A stretch of 64,000 bases of DNA, from NCBI GenBank assembly GCA_029237695.1, contig CM055271.1, forward strand, positions 35,708,462 through 35,772,461. The letters run 5' to 3'. Every line of letters begins with the position of its first letter. The first letter of the stretch is position 1. A model generated the notes under the pieces. That model had not been told where the DNA came from. It saw only the letters and a list, made by a program, of their open reading frames with translations, and ran no database searches. Shown here in pieces: positions 53,546 to 64,000 of the stretch. The translations under genes and the position numbers were made by a program. The stretch comes from Conchocele bisecta. Lineage: Eukaryota; Mollusca; Bivalvia; Lucinida; Thyasiridae.

Positions 53546-56500
53546 TATGGTCGTTATCGTTATTTACGACTACCCTATGGTCTTAAGAGCTCACAAGACA
53601 TGTTTCAACGTAAACTTGATCAGTGCATTGAAGGTCTAGATGGCGTAGTTTCTATTGTTGATGATGTTATCGTTCATGGGGAAAAGTCAAAACATGAGTC
53701 ATGACCAAAATCTGCACAAAGTTCTACGTCGCATGTCTGAAAAAGGCATCAAACTTAACAAAGAAAAGTTAGATGTCGGTGTGACAGATGTTCCATATTT
53801 TGGACACATCTTGAGTACACAAGGTCTCCAGCCAGACCCAGCAAAGGTGTGCAATCAAAGATATGGACCCGCCGCGCAATCATGCGGAACTGGAAACAAT
53901 TCTGGGCATGGTTAATTATCTGTCCAAGTTTGGCCAAATCTCGCCGAGATTACAAGCCCCTTGCGCAAATTACTCAAAGATCTTATCACACAGAATCCAG
54001 TCTTGTCATATTATGACTCGACGCAGCCAGTGACAGTCCAGACTGACACATCTAGATCTGGATTAGGTTGTGTTCTGATACAGGAAGGCAAGCCAGTGGC
54101 TTATGCTTCCTAATCACTGACTCCCGCAGAAACCCGATACGCCATGAATGATCAAACTCGAATTGTTCGGTATTTTATTTGGCCTGAAATGGTTTCACTA
54201 TTATGTGTACGGACGGACAGTACACGTGGAAACAGACCACTTGCCTCTCATATCTATTATGGGAAAACCACTCCATTCATGTCCTCCCAGATTACAGCGT
54301 ATATTACTGCAGCTTAAGCAATATGATCTGTCAGTGAAACATGTTCCTGGCAAAAACATACCAGTTGCTGATACGCTATCTCGCAAGTCAGTACCAGACA
54401 CATACCCCAACCTTATTAAAGGTATGGATTCACAGGTACATGCCGTATTTGCGAACTTACCTGTCGGTGACCGCAAGTTGCAAGAAATTGCAAACTTGAC
54501 TGAGCAAGACACAAAATTGATTTTGCTCAAAGAAACGATTCTAAAGGGATGGCCCAGTTGCAGAAAGCAATGTCCACTGGAAATAGTGGAGTATTGGAAT
54601 TACAGAGATGAACTGACTATAGCAGATTCTCTTATCCTGAAAGGATCCAAACTCATAATTCCTACTGCACTCAGATCCAAGATGTTGAAAGCTGTGCACA
54701 TTGGCCATCTAGGCATTCAGAAATGCACGAGGCGAGCGCGAGATATCATGTTCTGGCCGAACATATCAGCTGATATCACCAAAATGGTAGAAAGCTGTTC
54801 AATTTGCCTGAAATGGTTTCACCATTATGTGTACGGACGGACAGAACACGTGGAAACAGACCACTTGCCTCTCATATCTATTATGGGAAAACCACTCCAT
54901 TCATGTCCTCCCAGATTACAGCGTATATTACTGCAGCTTAAGCAATATGATCTGTCAGTGAAACATGTTCCTGGCAAAAACATACCAGTTGCTGATACGC
55001 TATCTCGCAAGTCAGTACCAGACACATACCCCAACCTTATTAAAGGTATGGATTCACAGGTACATGCTGTATTTGCGAACTTACCTGTCAGTGACCGCAA
55101 GTTGCAAGAAATTGCAAACTTGACTGAGCAAGACACAAAATTGATTTTGCTCAAAGAAACGATTCTAAAGGGATGGCCCAGTTGCAGAAAGCAATGTCCA
55201 CCGGAAATAGTGGAGTATTGGAATTACAGAGATGAACTGACTATAGCAGATTCTCTTATCCTGAAAGGATCCAAACTCATAATTCCTACTGCACTCAGAT
55301 CCAAGATGTTGAAAGCTGTGCACATTGGCCATCTAGGCATTCAGAAATGCACGAGGCGAGCGCGAGATATCATGTTCTGGCCGAACATATCAGCTGATAT
55401 CACCAAAATGGTAGAAAGCTGTTCAATTTGCCTGAAATGGTTTCACCATTATGTGTACGGACGGACAGAACACGTGGAAACAGACCACTTGCCTCTCATA
55501 TCTATTATGGGAAAACCACTCCATTCATGTCCTCCCAGATTACAGCGTATATACTGCAGCTTAAGCAATATGATCTGTCAGTGAAACATGTTCCTGACAA
55601 AAACATACCAGTTGCTGATACGCTATCTCGCAAGTCAGTACCAGCCAGACACATACCCCAACCTTATTAAAGGTATGGATTCACAGGTACATGCCGTATT
55701 TGCGAACTTACCTGTCAGTGACCGCAAGTTGCAAGAAATTGCAAACTTGACTGAGCAAGACACAAAATTGATTTTGCTCAAAGAAACAATTCTAAAGGGA
55801 TGGCCCAGTTGCAGAAAGCAATGTCCACTGGAAATAGTGGAGTATTGGAATTACAGAGATGAACTGACTATAGCAGATTCTCTTATCCTGAAAGGATCCA
55901 AACTCATAATTCCTACTGTACTCAGATCCAAGATGTTGAAAGCTGTGCACATTGGCCATCTAGGCATTCAGAAATGCATGAGGCGAGCGCGAGATATCAT
56001 GTTCTGGCCGAACATATCAGCTGATATGACCAAAATGGTAGAAGCTGTTTCAATTTGCCTTGAACATAGAACTCAAATGCCCAAATAGCCTCTGCTATCA
56101 CATGTTGTACCAGACCACGCATGGCAAACTGTTGCTACGGACATTTTCACGTGGAATGACAAGGACTTTCTGGTAACTGTCGACTATTACAGTCGTTACT
56201 TCGAAGTACAACAGTTACATAGCATGAAATCCAAAACTGTCATTGCCAAGTTGAAAAGTGTGTATAGCAGGCATGGTGTACCAATTACACTTGTGTCAGA
56301 TGGAGGTCCACAATTTACATCCCAGGATTTGCGGACTTTGCAAAAGAATGGGATTTCCATCATGCCACCTCCAGTCCCAGGTATCCCAGGTCAAATGGCT
56401 TACCGGTAGCTGAACGAACGGTGGACATTGTGAAACACATTTTCACAAAAGCCAAAGCGGCAGGTACAGACCCATATTTGGGCATACTGGAATATCGAAA

Positions 56501-57060
56501 CACCCCCATAACTGGTTTGGAATGGTCACCAGCACAGTTATTGATGGGTCGGCGGCTTCGCTCCAGTTTAACGACCACCTGTGAGCAGTTATTGCCAAAA
56601 ACACTGGATACCGGTACTGTTTCTGTTCGTGACAAAATCACATCCAGTCACAAACAGAGCAAGACACACCATGATAAGAATATCATAGCTTTAAAACAGC
56701 TAAACACTGGCGACCCTGTTAGAGTTCAGAAAGACAACAAACTCTGGAAACCAGCAGTTGTAGTCCAGAAATGTCCAGAAACACAATGCCAGATCCTACA
56801 TTGTTCAAACTGCAGATGGCGCAAACTATCGCCGTAACAGACGCTTTCTAATGAAAACAAGGGAGAATCCCATTATGCCACAGACAGCTGATTGTGAGTT
56901 AATGTTTCAAAAACAAAATGACATTCCCGGCAAACCACAAGCTCCACAAATCTGTCAAAGCCCTTGTAACGAAACCAATCCTATAGATTCACATAGTCCA
57001 CATGGAAATGCCAAGTTAACAACTGCAGGTATGCAACTGCGCAGTGGTCGTATTGTATAG
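53546..57060 (+). pseudogene. Ty3/gypsy pol, 5'-truncated, left arm
   Basis: It starts inside RT: YGRYRYLRLPYGLKSSQDMF and SIVDDVIVHG (the Y-x-D-D box as I-V-D-D). RNase H follows from about 53950 to 54400 (TDTSRSGLGCVLIQEGKPVA, TETRYA region, ETDHLPL). The integrase has HIGHLGIQKC...SIC (zinc-binding), TDIF and VDYYSRY (first Asp), VSDGGPQFTSQDL (second Asp) and AERTVDIVKHIF (Glu). The C-terminus ends QLRSGRIV. It is broken by frameshifts near 53690, 53860, 54120 and 55560, and by TAG at about 56086. Gag, protease, most of RT and the 5' LTR are absent. It resembles the K02A2.6-like gypsy group. Confidence 0.88.
54183..56056 (+). repeat. 624-bp tandem triplication within pol
   Basis: Unit starts lie at 54183, 54807 and 55431 (CCTGAAATGGTTTCAC), exactly 624 bp apart. 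Each unit spans late RNase H, the linker and the integrase zinc finger. The junction fuses the end of the zinc finger (SIC) to RNase H (LKWFHHYVYG) in frame, so two and a bit units are read as one 478-codon frame. The right arm has a single unit. TTTG-CCTGAA occurs at both ends of the unit, a likely microhomology. Confidence 0.95.
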
Positions 57061-57373
57061 ATAAGAATGCATAAAACTGTATCTACATTGATACATAGTA
57101 TACAAAACAATAGTCTAGGACATACACACTGTGTACATCAATGTGATTAAACTCAGTGACAGTTCTGAACATTGACTAGTCTACAAGAGTGTAATTCTCG
57201 TGAGCCATAATTAGGCTTTGCCGACAGATTAACTACATTAACAGTTTATCTAAGTACATGTATCAGCTGAGTCAACAATTACATAGTCCTATGAAATCAC
57301 ATTATATATGATTTCAACGTTGGTTTAAAGGGATCCACTCGATATGCACAGCATATTAATTAAAAAATGGAGA

Positions 57374-57641
57374 TGTTGTAATATCACATTCATACATGTA
57401 AATGATGTATACAGGTTGTATAACTATGTGGTTTAAACCTCTACTGCAGCATGCCATGTAGTTGTCTACCCTGCTGTATTTGATACCTATATATAGTGCT
57501 GCTATGCTGCTAATTACTACTTTCACATACGCTCTCTCTCAGTGAACAGTCACATATATGTTTATGTATAATAAAGTGTATAGTTAGAATACTAAGTCAT
57601 TCTTCATTACATACATACCAAATACCGTACATAAAATTACA
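57374..57641 (+). mobile_element. 3' LTR of the left-arm gypsy element, 268 bp
   Basis: It begins TGTTGTAATATCACATTC directly after a purine tract (AAAAAATGGAGA) and ends AAATTACA (TG...CA). TATATATAG near 57490 is a TATA-like box and AATAAA at about 57570 a polyadenylation signal. The right-arm copy is 263 bp; the left has 5 extra bases (CGTAC) near its end. Confidence 0.88.
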
Positions 57642-57760
57642 CGGAAAACCTTGTCATTTCATACATGCATTCCTCAGATGACCCTCTATCATGCTGTAGT
57701 AAAATCCATGGACCCACCACCCAACCCTTACTCCAAGGTCAACGTCACAAACTTAGCACA
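57642..57760. other. Flank of the gypsy LTR up to the gap
   Basis: These 119 bp are repeated as an almost exact reverse complement at 58261-58377. They contain no gene. Confidence 0.9.
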
Positions 57761-58260
57761 NNNNNNNNNNNNNNNNNNNNNNNNNNNNNNNNNNNNNNNN
57801 NNNNNNNNNNNNNNNNNNNNNNNNNNNNNNNNNNNNNNNNNNNNNNNNNNNNNNNNNNNNNNNNNNNNNNNNNNNNNNNNNNNNNNNNNNNNNNNNNNNN
57901 NNNNNNNNNNNNNNNNNNNNNNNNNNNNNNNNNNNNNNNNNNNNNNNNNNNNNNNNNNNNNNNNNNNNNNNNNNNNNNNNNNNNNNNNNNNNNNNNNNNN
58001 NNNNNNNNNNNNNNNNNNNNNNNNNNNNNNNNNNNNNNNNNNNNNNNNNNNNNNNNNNNNNNNNNNNNNNNNNNNNNNNNNNNNNNNNNNNNNNNNNNNN
58101 NNNNNNNNNNNNNNNNNNNNNNNNNNNNNNNNNNNNNNNNNNNNNNNNNNNNNNNNNNNNNNNNNNNNNNNNNNNNNNNNNNNNNNNNNNNNNNNNNNNN
58201 NNNNNNNNNNNNNNNNNNNNNNNNNNNNNNNNNNNNNNNNNNNNNNNNNNNNNNNNNNNN
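57761..58260. other. Assembly gap (500 N) at the symmetry centre
   Basis: Both sides stop at the same base of mirrored sequence (...CTTAGCACA and TGTGCTAAG...). The length is a placeholder. Confidence 0.99.
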
Positions 58261-58377
58261 TGTGCTAAGTTTGTGACGTTGACCTTGGAGTAAGGGTTGG
58301 GTGGTGGGTCATGGATTTACTACAGCATGATAGAGGGTCATCTGAGGAATGCATGTATGAAATGACAAGGTGTTCCA

Positions 58378-58640
58378 TGTAATTTTATGTATTTGGTATG
58401 TATGTAATGAAGAATGACTTAGTATTCTAACTATACACTTTATTATACATAAACATATATGTGACTGTTCACCGAGAGAGAGCGTATGTGAAAGTAGTAA
58501 TTAGCAGCATAGCAGCACTATATATAGGTATCAAATACAGCAGGGTAGACAACTACATGGCATGCTGCAGTAGAGGTTTAAACCACATAGTTATACAACC
58601 TGTATACATCATTTACATGTATGAATGTGATATTACAACA
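58378..58640 (-). mobile_element. 3' LTR of the right-arm gypsy element, 263 bp
   Basis: Minus strand TGTTGTAATATCACATTC from 58640 to ...ATTACA at 58378, preceded by the purine tract AAAAAAAGGGAGA. The left-arm counterpart has a T interrupting this tract. Confidence 0.88.
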
Positions 58641-58940
58641 TCTCCCTTTTTTTATTAATATGCTGTGCATATCGAGTGGATCCCTTTAAACCAACGTTGA
58701 AATCATATATAATGTGATTTCATAGGACTATGTAATTGTTGACTCAGCTGATACATGTACTTAGATAAACTGTTAATGGGCAAAGCCTAATTATGGCTCA
58801 CGAGAATTACACTCTTGTAGATTAGTCAATGTTCAGAACTGTCACCGAGTTTAATCACATTGATGTACACTGTGTGTATGCCCTAGACTATTGTTTTGTA
58901 CACTATGTATCAATGTAGATACAGTTTTATGCGTTCTTAT

Positions 58941-61113
58941 CTATACAATACGACCACTGCGCAGTCGCATACCTGCAGTTGTTAACTTGGCATTTCCATG
59001 TGGACTATGTGAATCTATAGGATTGGTTTCGTTACAAGGGCTTTGACAGATTTGTGGAGCTTGTGGTTTGCCGGGAATGTCATTTTGTTTTTGAAACATT
59101 AACTCACAATCAGCTGTCTGTGGCATAATGGGATTCTCCCTTGTTTTCATTAGAAAGCGTCTGTTATGGCAATAGTTTGCGCCATCTGCAGTTTGAACAA
59201 TGTAGGATCTGGCATTGTGTTTCTGGACATTTCTGGACTACAACTGCTGGTTTCCAGAGTTTGTTGTCTTTCTGAACTCTAACAGGGTCGCCAGTGTTTA
59301 GCTGTTTTAAAGCTATGATATTCTTATCATGGTGTGTCTTGCTCTGTTTGTGACTGGATGTGATTTTTGTCACGAACAGAAACAGTATCCAGTGTTTTTG
59401 GCAATAACTGCTCACAGGTGGTCGGTAAACTGGAGTGAAGCCGCTGACCCATCAATAACTGTGCTGGTGACCATTCCAAACCAGTTATGGGGGTGTTTCG
59501 ATATTCCAGTATGCCCAAATATGGGTATGTACCTGCCGCTTTGGCTTTTGTGAAAATGTGTTTCACAATGCCCACCGTTTGTTCAGCTAAGTCATTTGAC
59601 CTGGGATACCTGGGATGTAAATTGTGGACCTCCATCTGACACAAGTGTAATTGGTACACCATGCCTGCTATACACACTTTTCAACTTGGCAATGACAGTT
59701 TTGGATTTCATGCTATGTAACTGTTGTACTTCGAAGTAACGACTGTAATAGTCGACAGTTACCAGAAAGTCCTTGTCATTCCACGTGAAAATGTCCGTAG
59801 CAACAGTTTGCCATGGGTGGTCTGGTACAACATGTGATAGCAGAGGCTATTTGGCATTTGAGTTTCTATGTTCAAGGCAAATTGAACAGCTTTCTACCAT
59901 TTTGGTGATATCAGCTGATATGTTCGGCCAGAACATGATATCTCACGCTCGCCTCATGCATTTCTGAATGCCTAGATGGCCAATGTGCACAGCTTTCAAC
60001 ATCTTGGATCTGAGTGCAGTAGGAATTATGAGTTTGGATCCTTTCAGGATAAGAGAATCTGCTATAGTCAGTTCATCTCTGTAATTCCAATACTCCACTA
60101 TTTCCGGTGGACATTGCTTTCTGCAACTGGGCCATCCCTTTAGAATCGTTTCTTTGAGCAAAATCAATTTTGTGTCTTGCTCAGTCAAGTTTGCAATTTC
60201 TTGCAACTTGCGGTCACTGACAGGTAAGTTCGCAAATACGGCATGTACCTGTGAATCCATACCTTTAATAAGGTTGGGGTATGTGTCTGGTACTGACTTG
60301 CGAGATAGCGTATCAGCAACTGGTATGTTTTTGGCAGGAACATGTTTCACTGACAGATCATATTGCTTAAGCTGCAGTAATATACGCTGTAATCTGGGAG
60401 GACATGAATGGAGTGGTTTTCCCATAATAGATATGAGAGGCAAGTGGTCTGTTTCCACGTGTACTGTCCGTCCGTACACATAATGGTGAAACCATTTCAG
60501 GCCAAATAAAATACCGAACAATTCGAGTTTGATCATGGCGTATCGGGTTTCTGCGGGAGTCAGTGATTAGGAAGCATAAGCCACTGGCTTGCCTTCCTGT
60601 ATCAGAACACAACCTAATCCAGATCTAGATGTGTCAGTCTGGACTGTCACTGGCTGTGTCGAGTCATAATATGACAAGACTGGATTCTGTGTGATAAGAT
60701 CTTTGAGTAATTTGCGCAAGGGGCTTGTAATCTCGGTGAGATTTGGGGCAAACTTGGACAGATAATTAATCATGCCCAGAATTGTTTCCAGTTCCGCATG
60801 ATTGCGCGGCGGGTCCATATCTTTGATTGCACACCTTTGCTGGGTCTGGCTGGAGACCTTGTGTACTCAAGATGTGTCCAAAATATGGAACATCTGTCAC
60901 ACCGACATCTAACTTTTCTTTGTTAAGTTTGATGCCTTTTTCCGACATGCGACGTAGAACTTTGTGCAGATTTTGGTCATGTTCTTGACGTGTTTTCCCC
61001 ATGAACGATAACATCATCAACAATAGAAACTACGCCATCTAGACCTTCAATGTACTGATCAAGTTTACGTTCTTAAGACCATAGGGTAGTCGTAAATAAC
61101 GATAACGACCATA
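58941..61113 (-). pseudogene. Ty3/gypsy pol, 5'-truncated, right arm
   Basis: It has the same truncation point and domain order as the left arm: RT end (61113-60766), RNase H (60818-60300), linker and integrase zinc finger (to 59880), integrase core (59850-59330) and C-terminus (59400-58941, ending RLRSGRIV). There is only one copy of the 624-bp segment. An 18-bp deletion removes part of the S-Q-D-M-F stretch in RT (at about 61072). The TAG before the integrase core is shared with the left arm, so it predates the arm split. It is inactive. Confidence 0.88.
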
Positions 61114-61504
61114 TATATATTGCTGATTAATATAGGTACCGATTTCACAATACTAGCTCCGCTGAACACGACAACACGAATATTGGAACCACACGATAAC
61201 AGGTTACATACTACAGTAAATGTACATCAAACGTTGGCGACACGCCCGAAAACACTTGCGATACATTCAAGAAACATTTAGAAACAAGAAAATCTTACCT
61301 ACTTATAAACTTCGCCTCTGATAATGTTCGAATAATGTGTATACTAGTGCGTTGAATTCTCTGTTTATATAACCAGGATGTGTCATGACAATAAATAGAG
61401 ATTCAGCCGGCATTTATATTACCCAATGTCTAAAAATAGCGATGACGGATGTTTCGTTGTTTCGCTACCCGGCTCTTTCGCGGTAAGAGGTTTCGCGACT
61501 CTAG

Positions 61505-62150
61505 GAAACAGGCAGGCAATTTATTTCCCATAGATGAGAAACAATCGCAAACTATTTCCATTCCTGTAGCCGATTTCATCAAAATTGCAAAGTATACTTA
61601 TCTAGAAAAGTATAGTTTGAGGAAGAACTTTTCAATTTAAGGATAAATGTATTAATTGTTATTATACTGAATTTATTATATTATCACAGCCACATTAGTT
61701 GTGATACTGTAATAAATGCAGTATAATCATTCTGCATACGTTTAATCATCAAATGTATGCAGTGTTTAGTTCTACATGAAATAATGCATTTTGGGAAAAA
61801 TAAATGACTATACTCCCTCAAAATCAGTGACCTAAGTCGGTTCTAGATCCATGCCAAGCACAGCCCTGGTCGTGCGGGTTGATTTCCATGAGTTATTTCC
61901 CCTTTTTTTTACTGAACCGTCTACTTTCACTTTCGAAATCTCTATCTCACCCCCACATCAAGTCGCACACAGAAAATTTAGCATGCATGTGTAGAGCATG
62001 CAAATAATATAATCAAATGTTTGGCACTAGCATCTATTTTATTTATCTCTCTGCCATAATAGTAACAACAATCAATGCCGTTGTCCTGAGAATTTACTCC
62101 TTGTTGCTAAGCTGTACCTCGACTGGTTTAATTACGGTCACATCATTTAT
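61505..62150 (+). repeat. Dispersed repeat, copy 3, carrying a family-B MITE
   Basis: It is the same unit as 37950-38410, and the mirror of 52530-53160. Confidence 0.85.
61566..61821. mobile_element. MITE, family B, in right arm
   Basis: GTAGCCGATTTCATCAAAAT to ATACTCCCTCAAA, then the target sequence CAGTGACCTAAG. It has the same truncated terminus as in the left arm. Confidence 0.85.
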
Positions 62151-62372
62151 TGGCCGACTGGTTCCTCTACAATGCAATATGGTACCAGTTGTATCTTGTT
62201 TAGCCCGATCGCGTCTTCCGGCAATCGCCATCATTTCACGACAATATTCGACGCAAAACAAATGTCGAAAATCGTCAAAATGATAAAAACTTTTCCTTCT
62301 AATAATGGAAAAGGTGAGATAATTTGATAATTTAATTGGTTTCTCATAAACATAATATGGCAAATTTCTCAA
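62094..62372 (-). CDS. Small conserved frame, right-arm copy
   Basis: It has 92 codons and is identical in sense to 52279-52563 except for loss of two residues (a 6-bp unit) near the C-terminus. It is unidentified. Confidence 0.2.
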   Translation of the reverse strand: MRNLPYYVYEKPIKLSNYLTFSIIRRKSFYHFDDFRHLFCVEYCREMMAIAGRRDRAKQDTTGTILHCRGTSRPINDVTVIKPVEVQLSNKE

Positions 62373-62755
62373 AGAAGTACCACTTTTCAGCTATGGGACA
62401 TTGATAGAATGTTAGCAGAAGTGATTGTATGAAGTAAAATGTCTTCTTCAGGAAATTTTGCAAATTCTGTCGCAAGAAACCAATTACCGTATTTGCCAAA
62501 AAAAAGTATATACAGGGAATGTAGAGGAGTTAAGTGACTACGGCAGAGATGAGTTAATCATGGCTTTCCTGAGATACCTTAAGGGTACAGGGCGGTTGTA
62601 ATACTATGTTAATCCCTACTTCACGCATGCTGCAATTCACAATAGTTTTTTAAGCAGCAAGTGCAGAGCATCCTAAGATTACGAAGCACAGATGTGACCA
62701 AAGCTAGCGGAAGATTAGCAAACGGATCAACAACAACAACAACCATAGTTATTAT

Positions 62756-64000
62756 ATCCCAGCAAGCACGACTAAATCGGGCTGATATCGGCATTAAGTC
62801 GGAATATCGGCCGATATTGGTCCAATATCGGGGAAATATCGGATACGTGTCGCTAATCATGTGAATTCTGAATACAAGTAACCAATATCGGCCAGATGTC
62901 GGGCCGTTGTATAATATTATTACACAACATTTTCATTTGATTTTCGCTTTAATTTCCCACATCAGACAAATATCTGGCCCAAACAAGAACAATAAAACAT
63001 AATTATGAATTGTGGGAATATTTTTAACTCATATCGGCCCGATATTGGACGGATGTGTATTATTATTTAACATATATATATTATCTAAGTGATACAGATA
63101 TTGGTCCAATATCTGTCCAATATAAGGCTATATAGAATATACACACTATTTATAAATCCCCAAAAGAGTATTTGATCATCTATGCATAATAAAACTTGTT
63201 TTTTATATGTTTTTATATTTTACTTAGGGTCTACATATCGGCCCGCTATCGGCCCAATACATTTATTTACATGCTTACCTTATTTAGGACTGTATTATTT
63301 AAGATAATTGACTTATCAGTTGCAAAATGTTTTTGCTGATCTGTGTTAATAATTAATCTAACTTGTAAAAATAATAAGTATTATCTACAATAAAAACAAT
63401 GTAATTTAATATACACCATTACGCCCCCACCCCCTTTACCGAATTATCCAACAAATCTACAATTACACACTTAGTCGCCCTTTCCAAGAAGCTAGCAGAC
63501 AACATGTGCAGGTTGACGTGTTAGATTTTTCTGTGTTCTTTGGTCATTCTCTAGAAATAATTAAACACATATATTTAATTAATTAAATTGGTATACTTAT
63601 AAATTAATTATGTTTCAGGCCGCTAATTATGTAGGTATTGTAATCTGATCTAGCCTGATGTTTGATTTCTCCAATTGTTATAGTTTTCGCGGTTTTGCAA
63701 ATTTTCATGTCCATGGTACATTTTCTATCATTTGAAGCAACGGCTTAAACTATGTCACGGTGGATGGACGTCTTACAGAGAAGTTCGTGCTATTGTCTGT
63801 CATAATTTAGCAGCCAGTTATCCAGAGACAAATGTGAATATTGACAGTGAGGATGAAGAAACTATGAAAGACATTCAAGGAAATGAAAATCACCATTTGC
63901 ATTTGTCTACAAACACAAACAGTAGAAATTCAGATACGGCTCTGGATGGTGAGTTGCCTCTTACAGATTCAGTTAAATCTGCTGACGATTTATTTCATAG
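62756..64000. mobile_element. GATATCGG element, right-arm copy (runs off the window)
   Basis: It begins ATCCCAGCAAGCACGACT with the subterminal GATATCGG array to about 63260, then AT-rich interior, then the acidic frame. Confidence 0.7.
63752..64000 (+). pseudogene. Acidic frame, right-arm copy, frameshifted
   Basis: ATGTCACGGTGG is followed by an extra ATGG-type 4-bp unit (GGTGGATGGACG instead of GGTGGACG), so translation from the same ATG ends after 17 codons. Downstream codons match the left-arm acidic protein in the shifted frame up to the window end. Confidence 0.7.

Larger units (their letters stand above)
48479..57760 (+). repeat. Giant inverted repeat, left arm
   Basis: Reading inward, every feature is matched in reverse by 58261-64000: the GATATCGG element, a short frame, the dispersed repeat with its MITE, the truncated gypsy element, its LTR and 119 bp abutting the gap. 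The outer limit 48479 corresponds to window position 64000, so the true arm may be longer. Identity is very high outside indels. Left-only sequence: 49821-52000, two extra 624-bp pol copies and 18 bp in RT. Confidence 0.97.
58261..64000 (-). repeat. Giant inverted repeat, right arm
   Basis: It is the reverse complement of 48479-57760 apart from indels, and continues past the window end. It lacks the 2.18-kb segment, two 624-bp units, 18 bp in RT and 5 bp in the LTR, and has 4 extra bases in the acidic frame. Confidence 0.97.

Noticed and set aside
54201..55154. Repeated 109-residue minus-strand proteins within pol
   Set aside because: They are antisense shadows of the triplicated RNase H-integrase segment.

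Overview
The window is eukaryotic, AT-rich and dominated by transposable elements. It is most likely from a bivalve or other mollusc. The evidence is the dispersed repeats typical of molluscan genomes (AAGGGAGATAACTC blocks, GCCCC/GGGGC hairpin repeats, the 'TTGACATTGGGCACAGGGGC' block), CR1-type LINEs with a PHD finger, tRNA-derived SINEs, K02A2.6-like Ty3/gypsy elements and many MITEs. There is no bacterial operon structure and no CRISPR array. Two 500-base runs of N (222-721 and 57761-58260) are assembly gaps.

Region 1 (about 1-26.8 kb, minus strand) holds the one host gene I can support. Five small exons with consensus splice sites and matching phases (26634-26562, 9755-9631, 8199-8124, 6699-6587, 1441-1018) join into about 270 residues that resemble the N-terminal activation region of ATF6, the ER-stress bZIP factor. 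The bZIP and membrane exons would lie beyond position 1. The introns are packed with MITEs of at least five families, foldback elements, perfect palindromes, a 27-bp minisatellite and a roughly 4 kb satellite-like array.

Region 2 (about 26.8-39.2 kb) is an LINE/SINE cluster. It contains a decayed CR1-like LINE with PHD, endonuclease and RT (27.6-31.4 kb, plus strand), a V-SINE-like element with an 11-bp target duplication, and a second, different LINE with an RRM-like ORF1, endonuclease and RT (37.2-32.6 kb, minus strand). A GGGCGAAATGGAG repeat flanks this block in inverted orientation.

Region 3 (about 39.2-47.5 kb) is mostly anonymous AT-rich sequence. It contains an LTR/primer-binding-site relic, a TTAA-flanked MITE, a palindromic GAT microsatellite, and a truncated CR1 fragment next to a truncated LTR.

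Region 4 (48.5-64 kb and beyond) is a giant inverted repeat mirrored exactly about the second N gap. Each arm carries the same 5'-truncated Ty3/gypsy element, the same MITE, the same dispersed repeat and the same GATATCGG-rich transposon. The left arm alone has two extra copies of a 624-bp pol segment and a 2.2-kb insertion. The near identity, the indel pattern and the exact symmetry at the gap suggest either two haplotypes wrongly scaffolded head to head or a very young genomic palindrome. I found no gene cluster that amounts to a new biological system; the most informative signals are the hidden ATF6-like gene, the mirror structure, and a family of palindromic modules whose arms differ between copies yet stay self-complementary.
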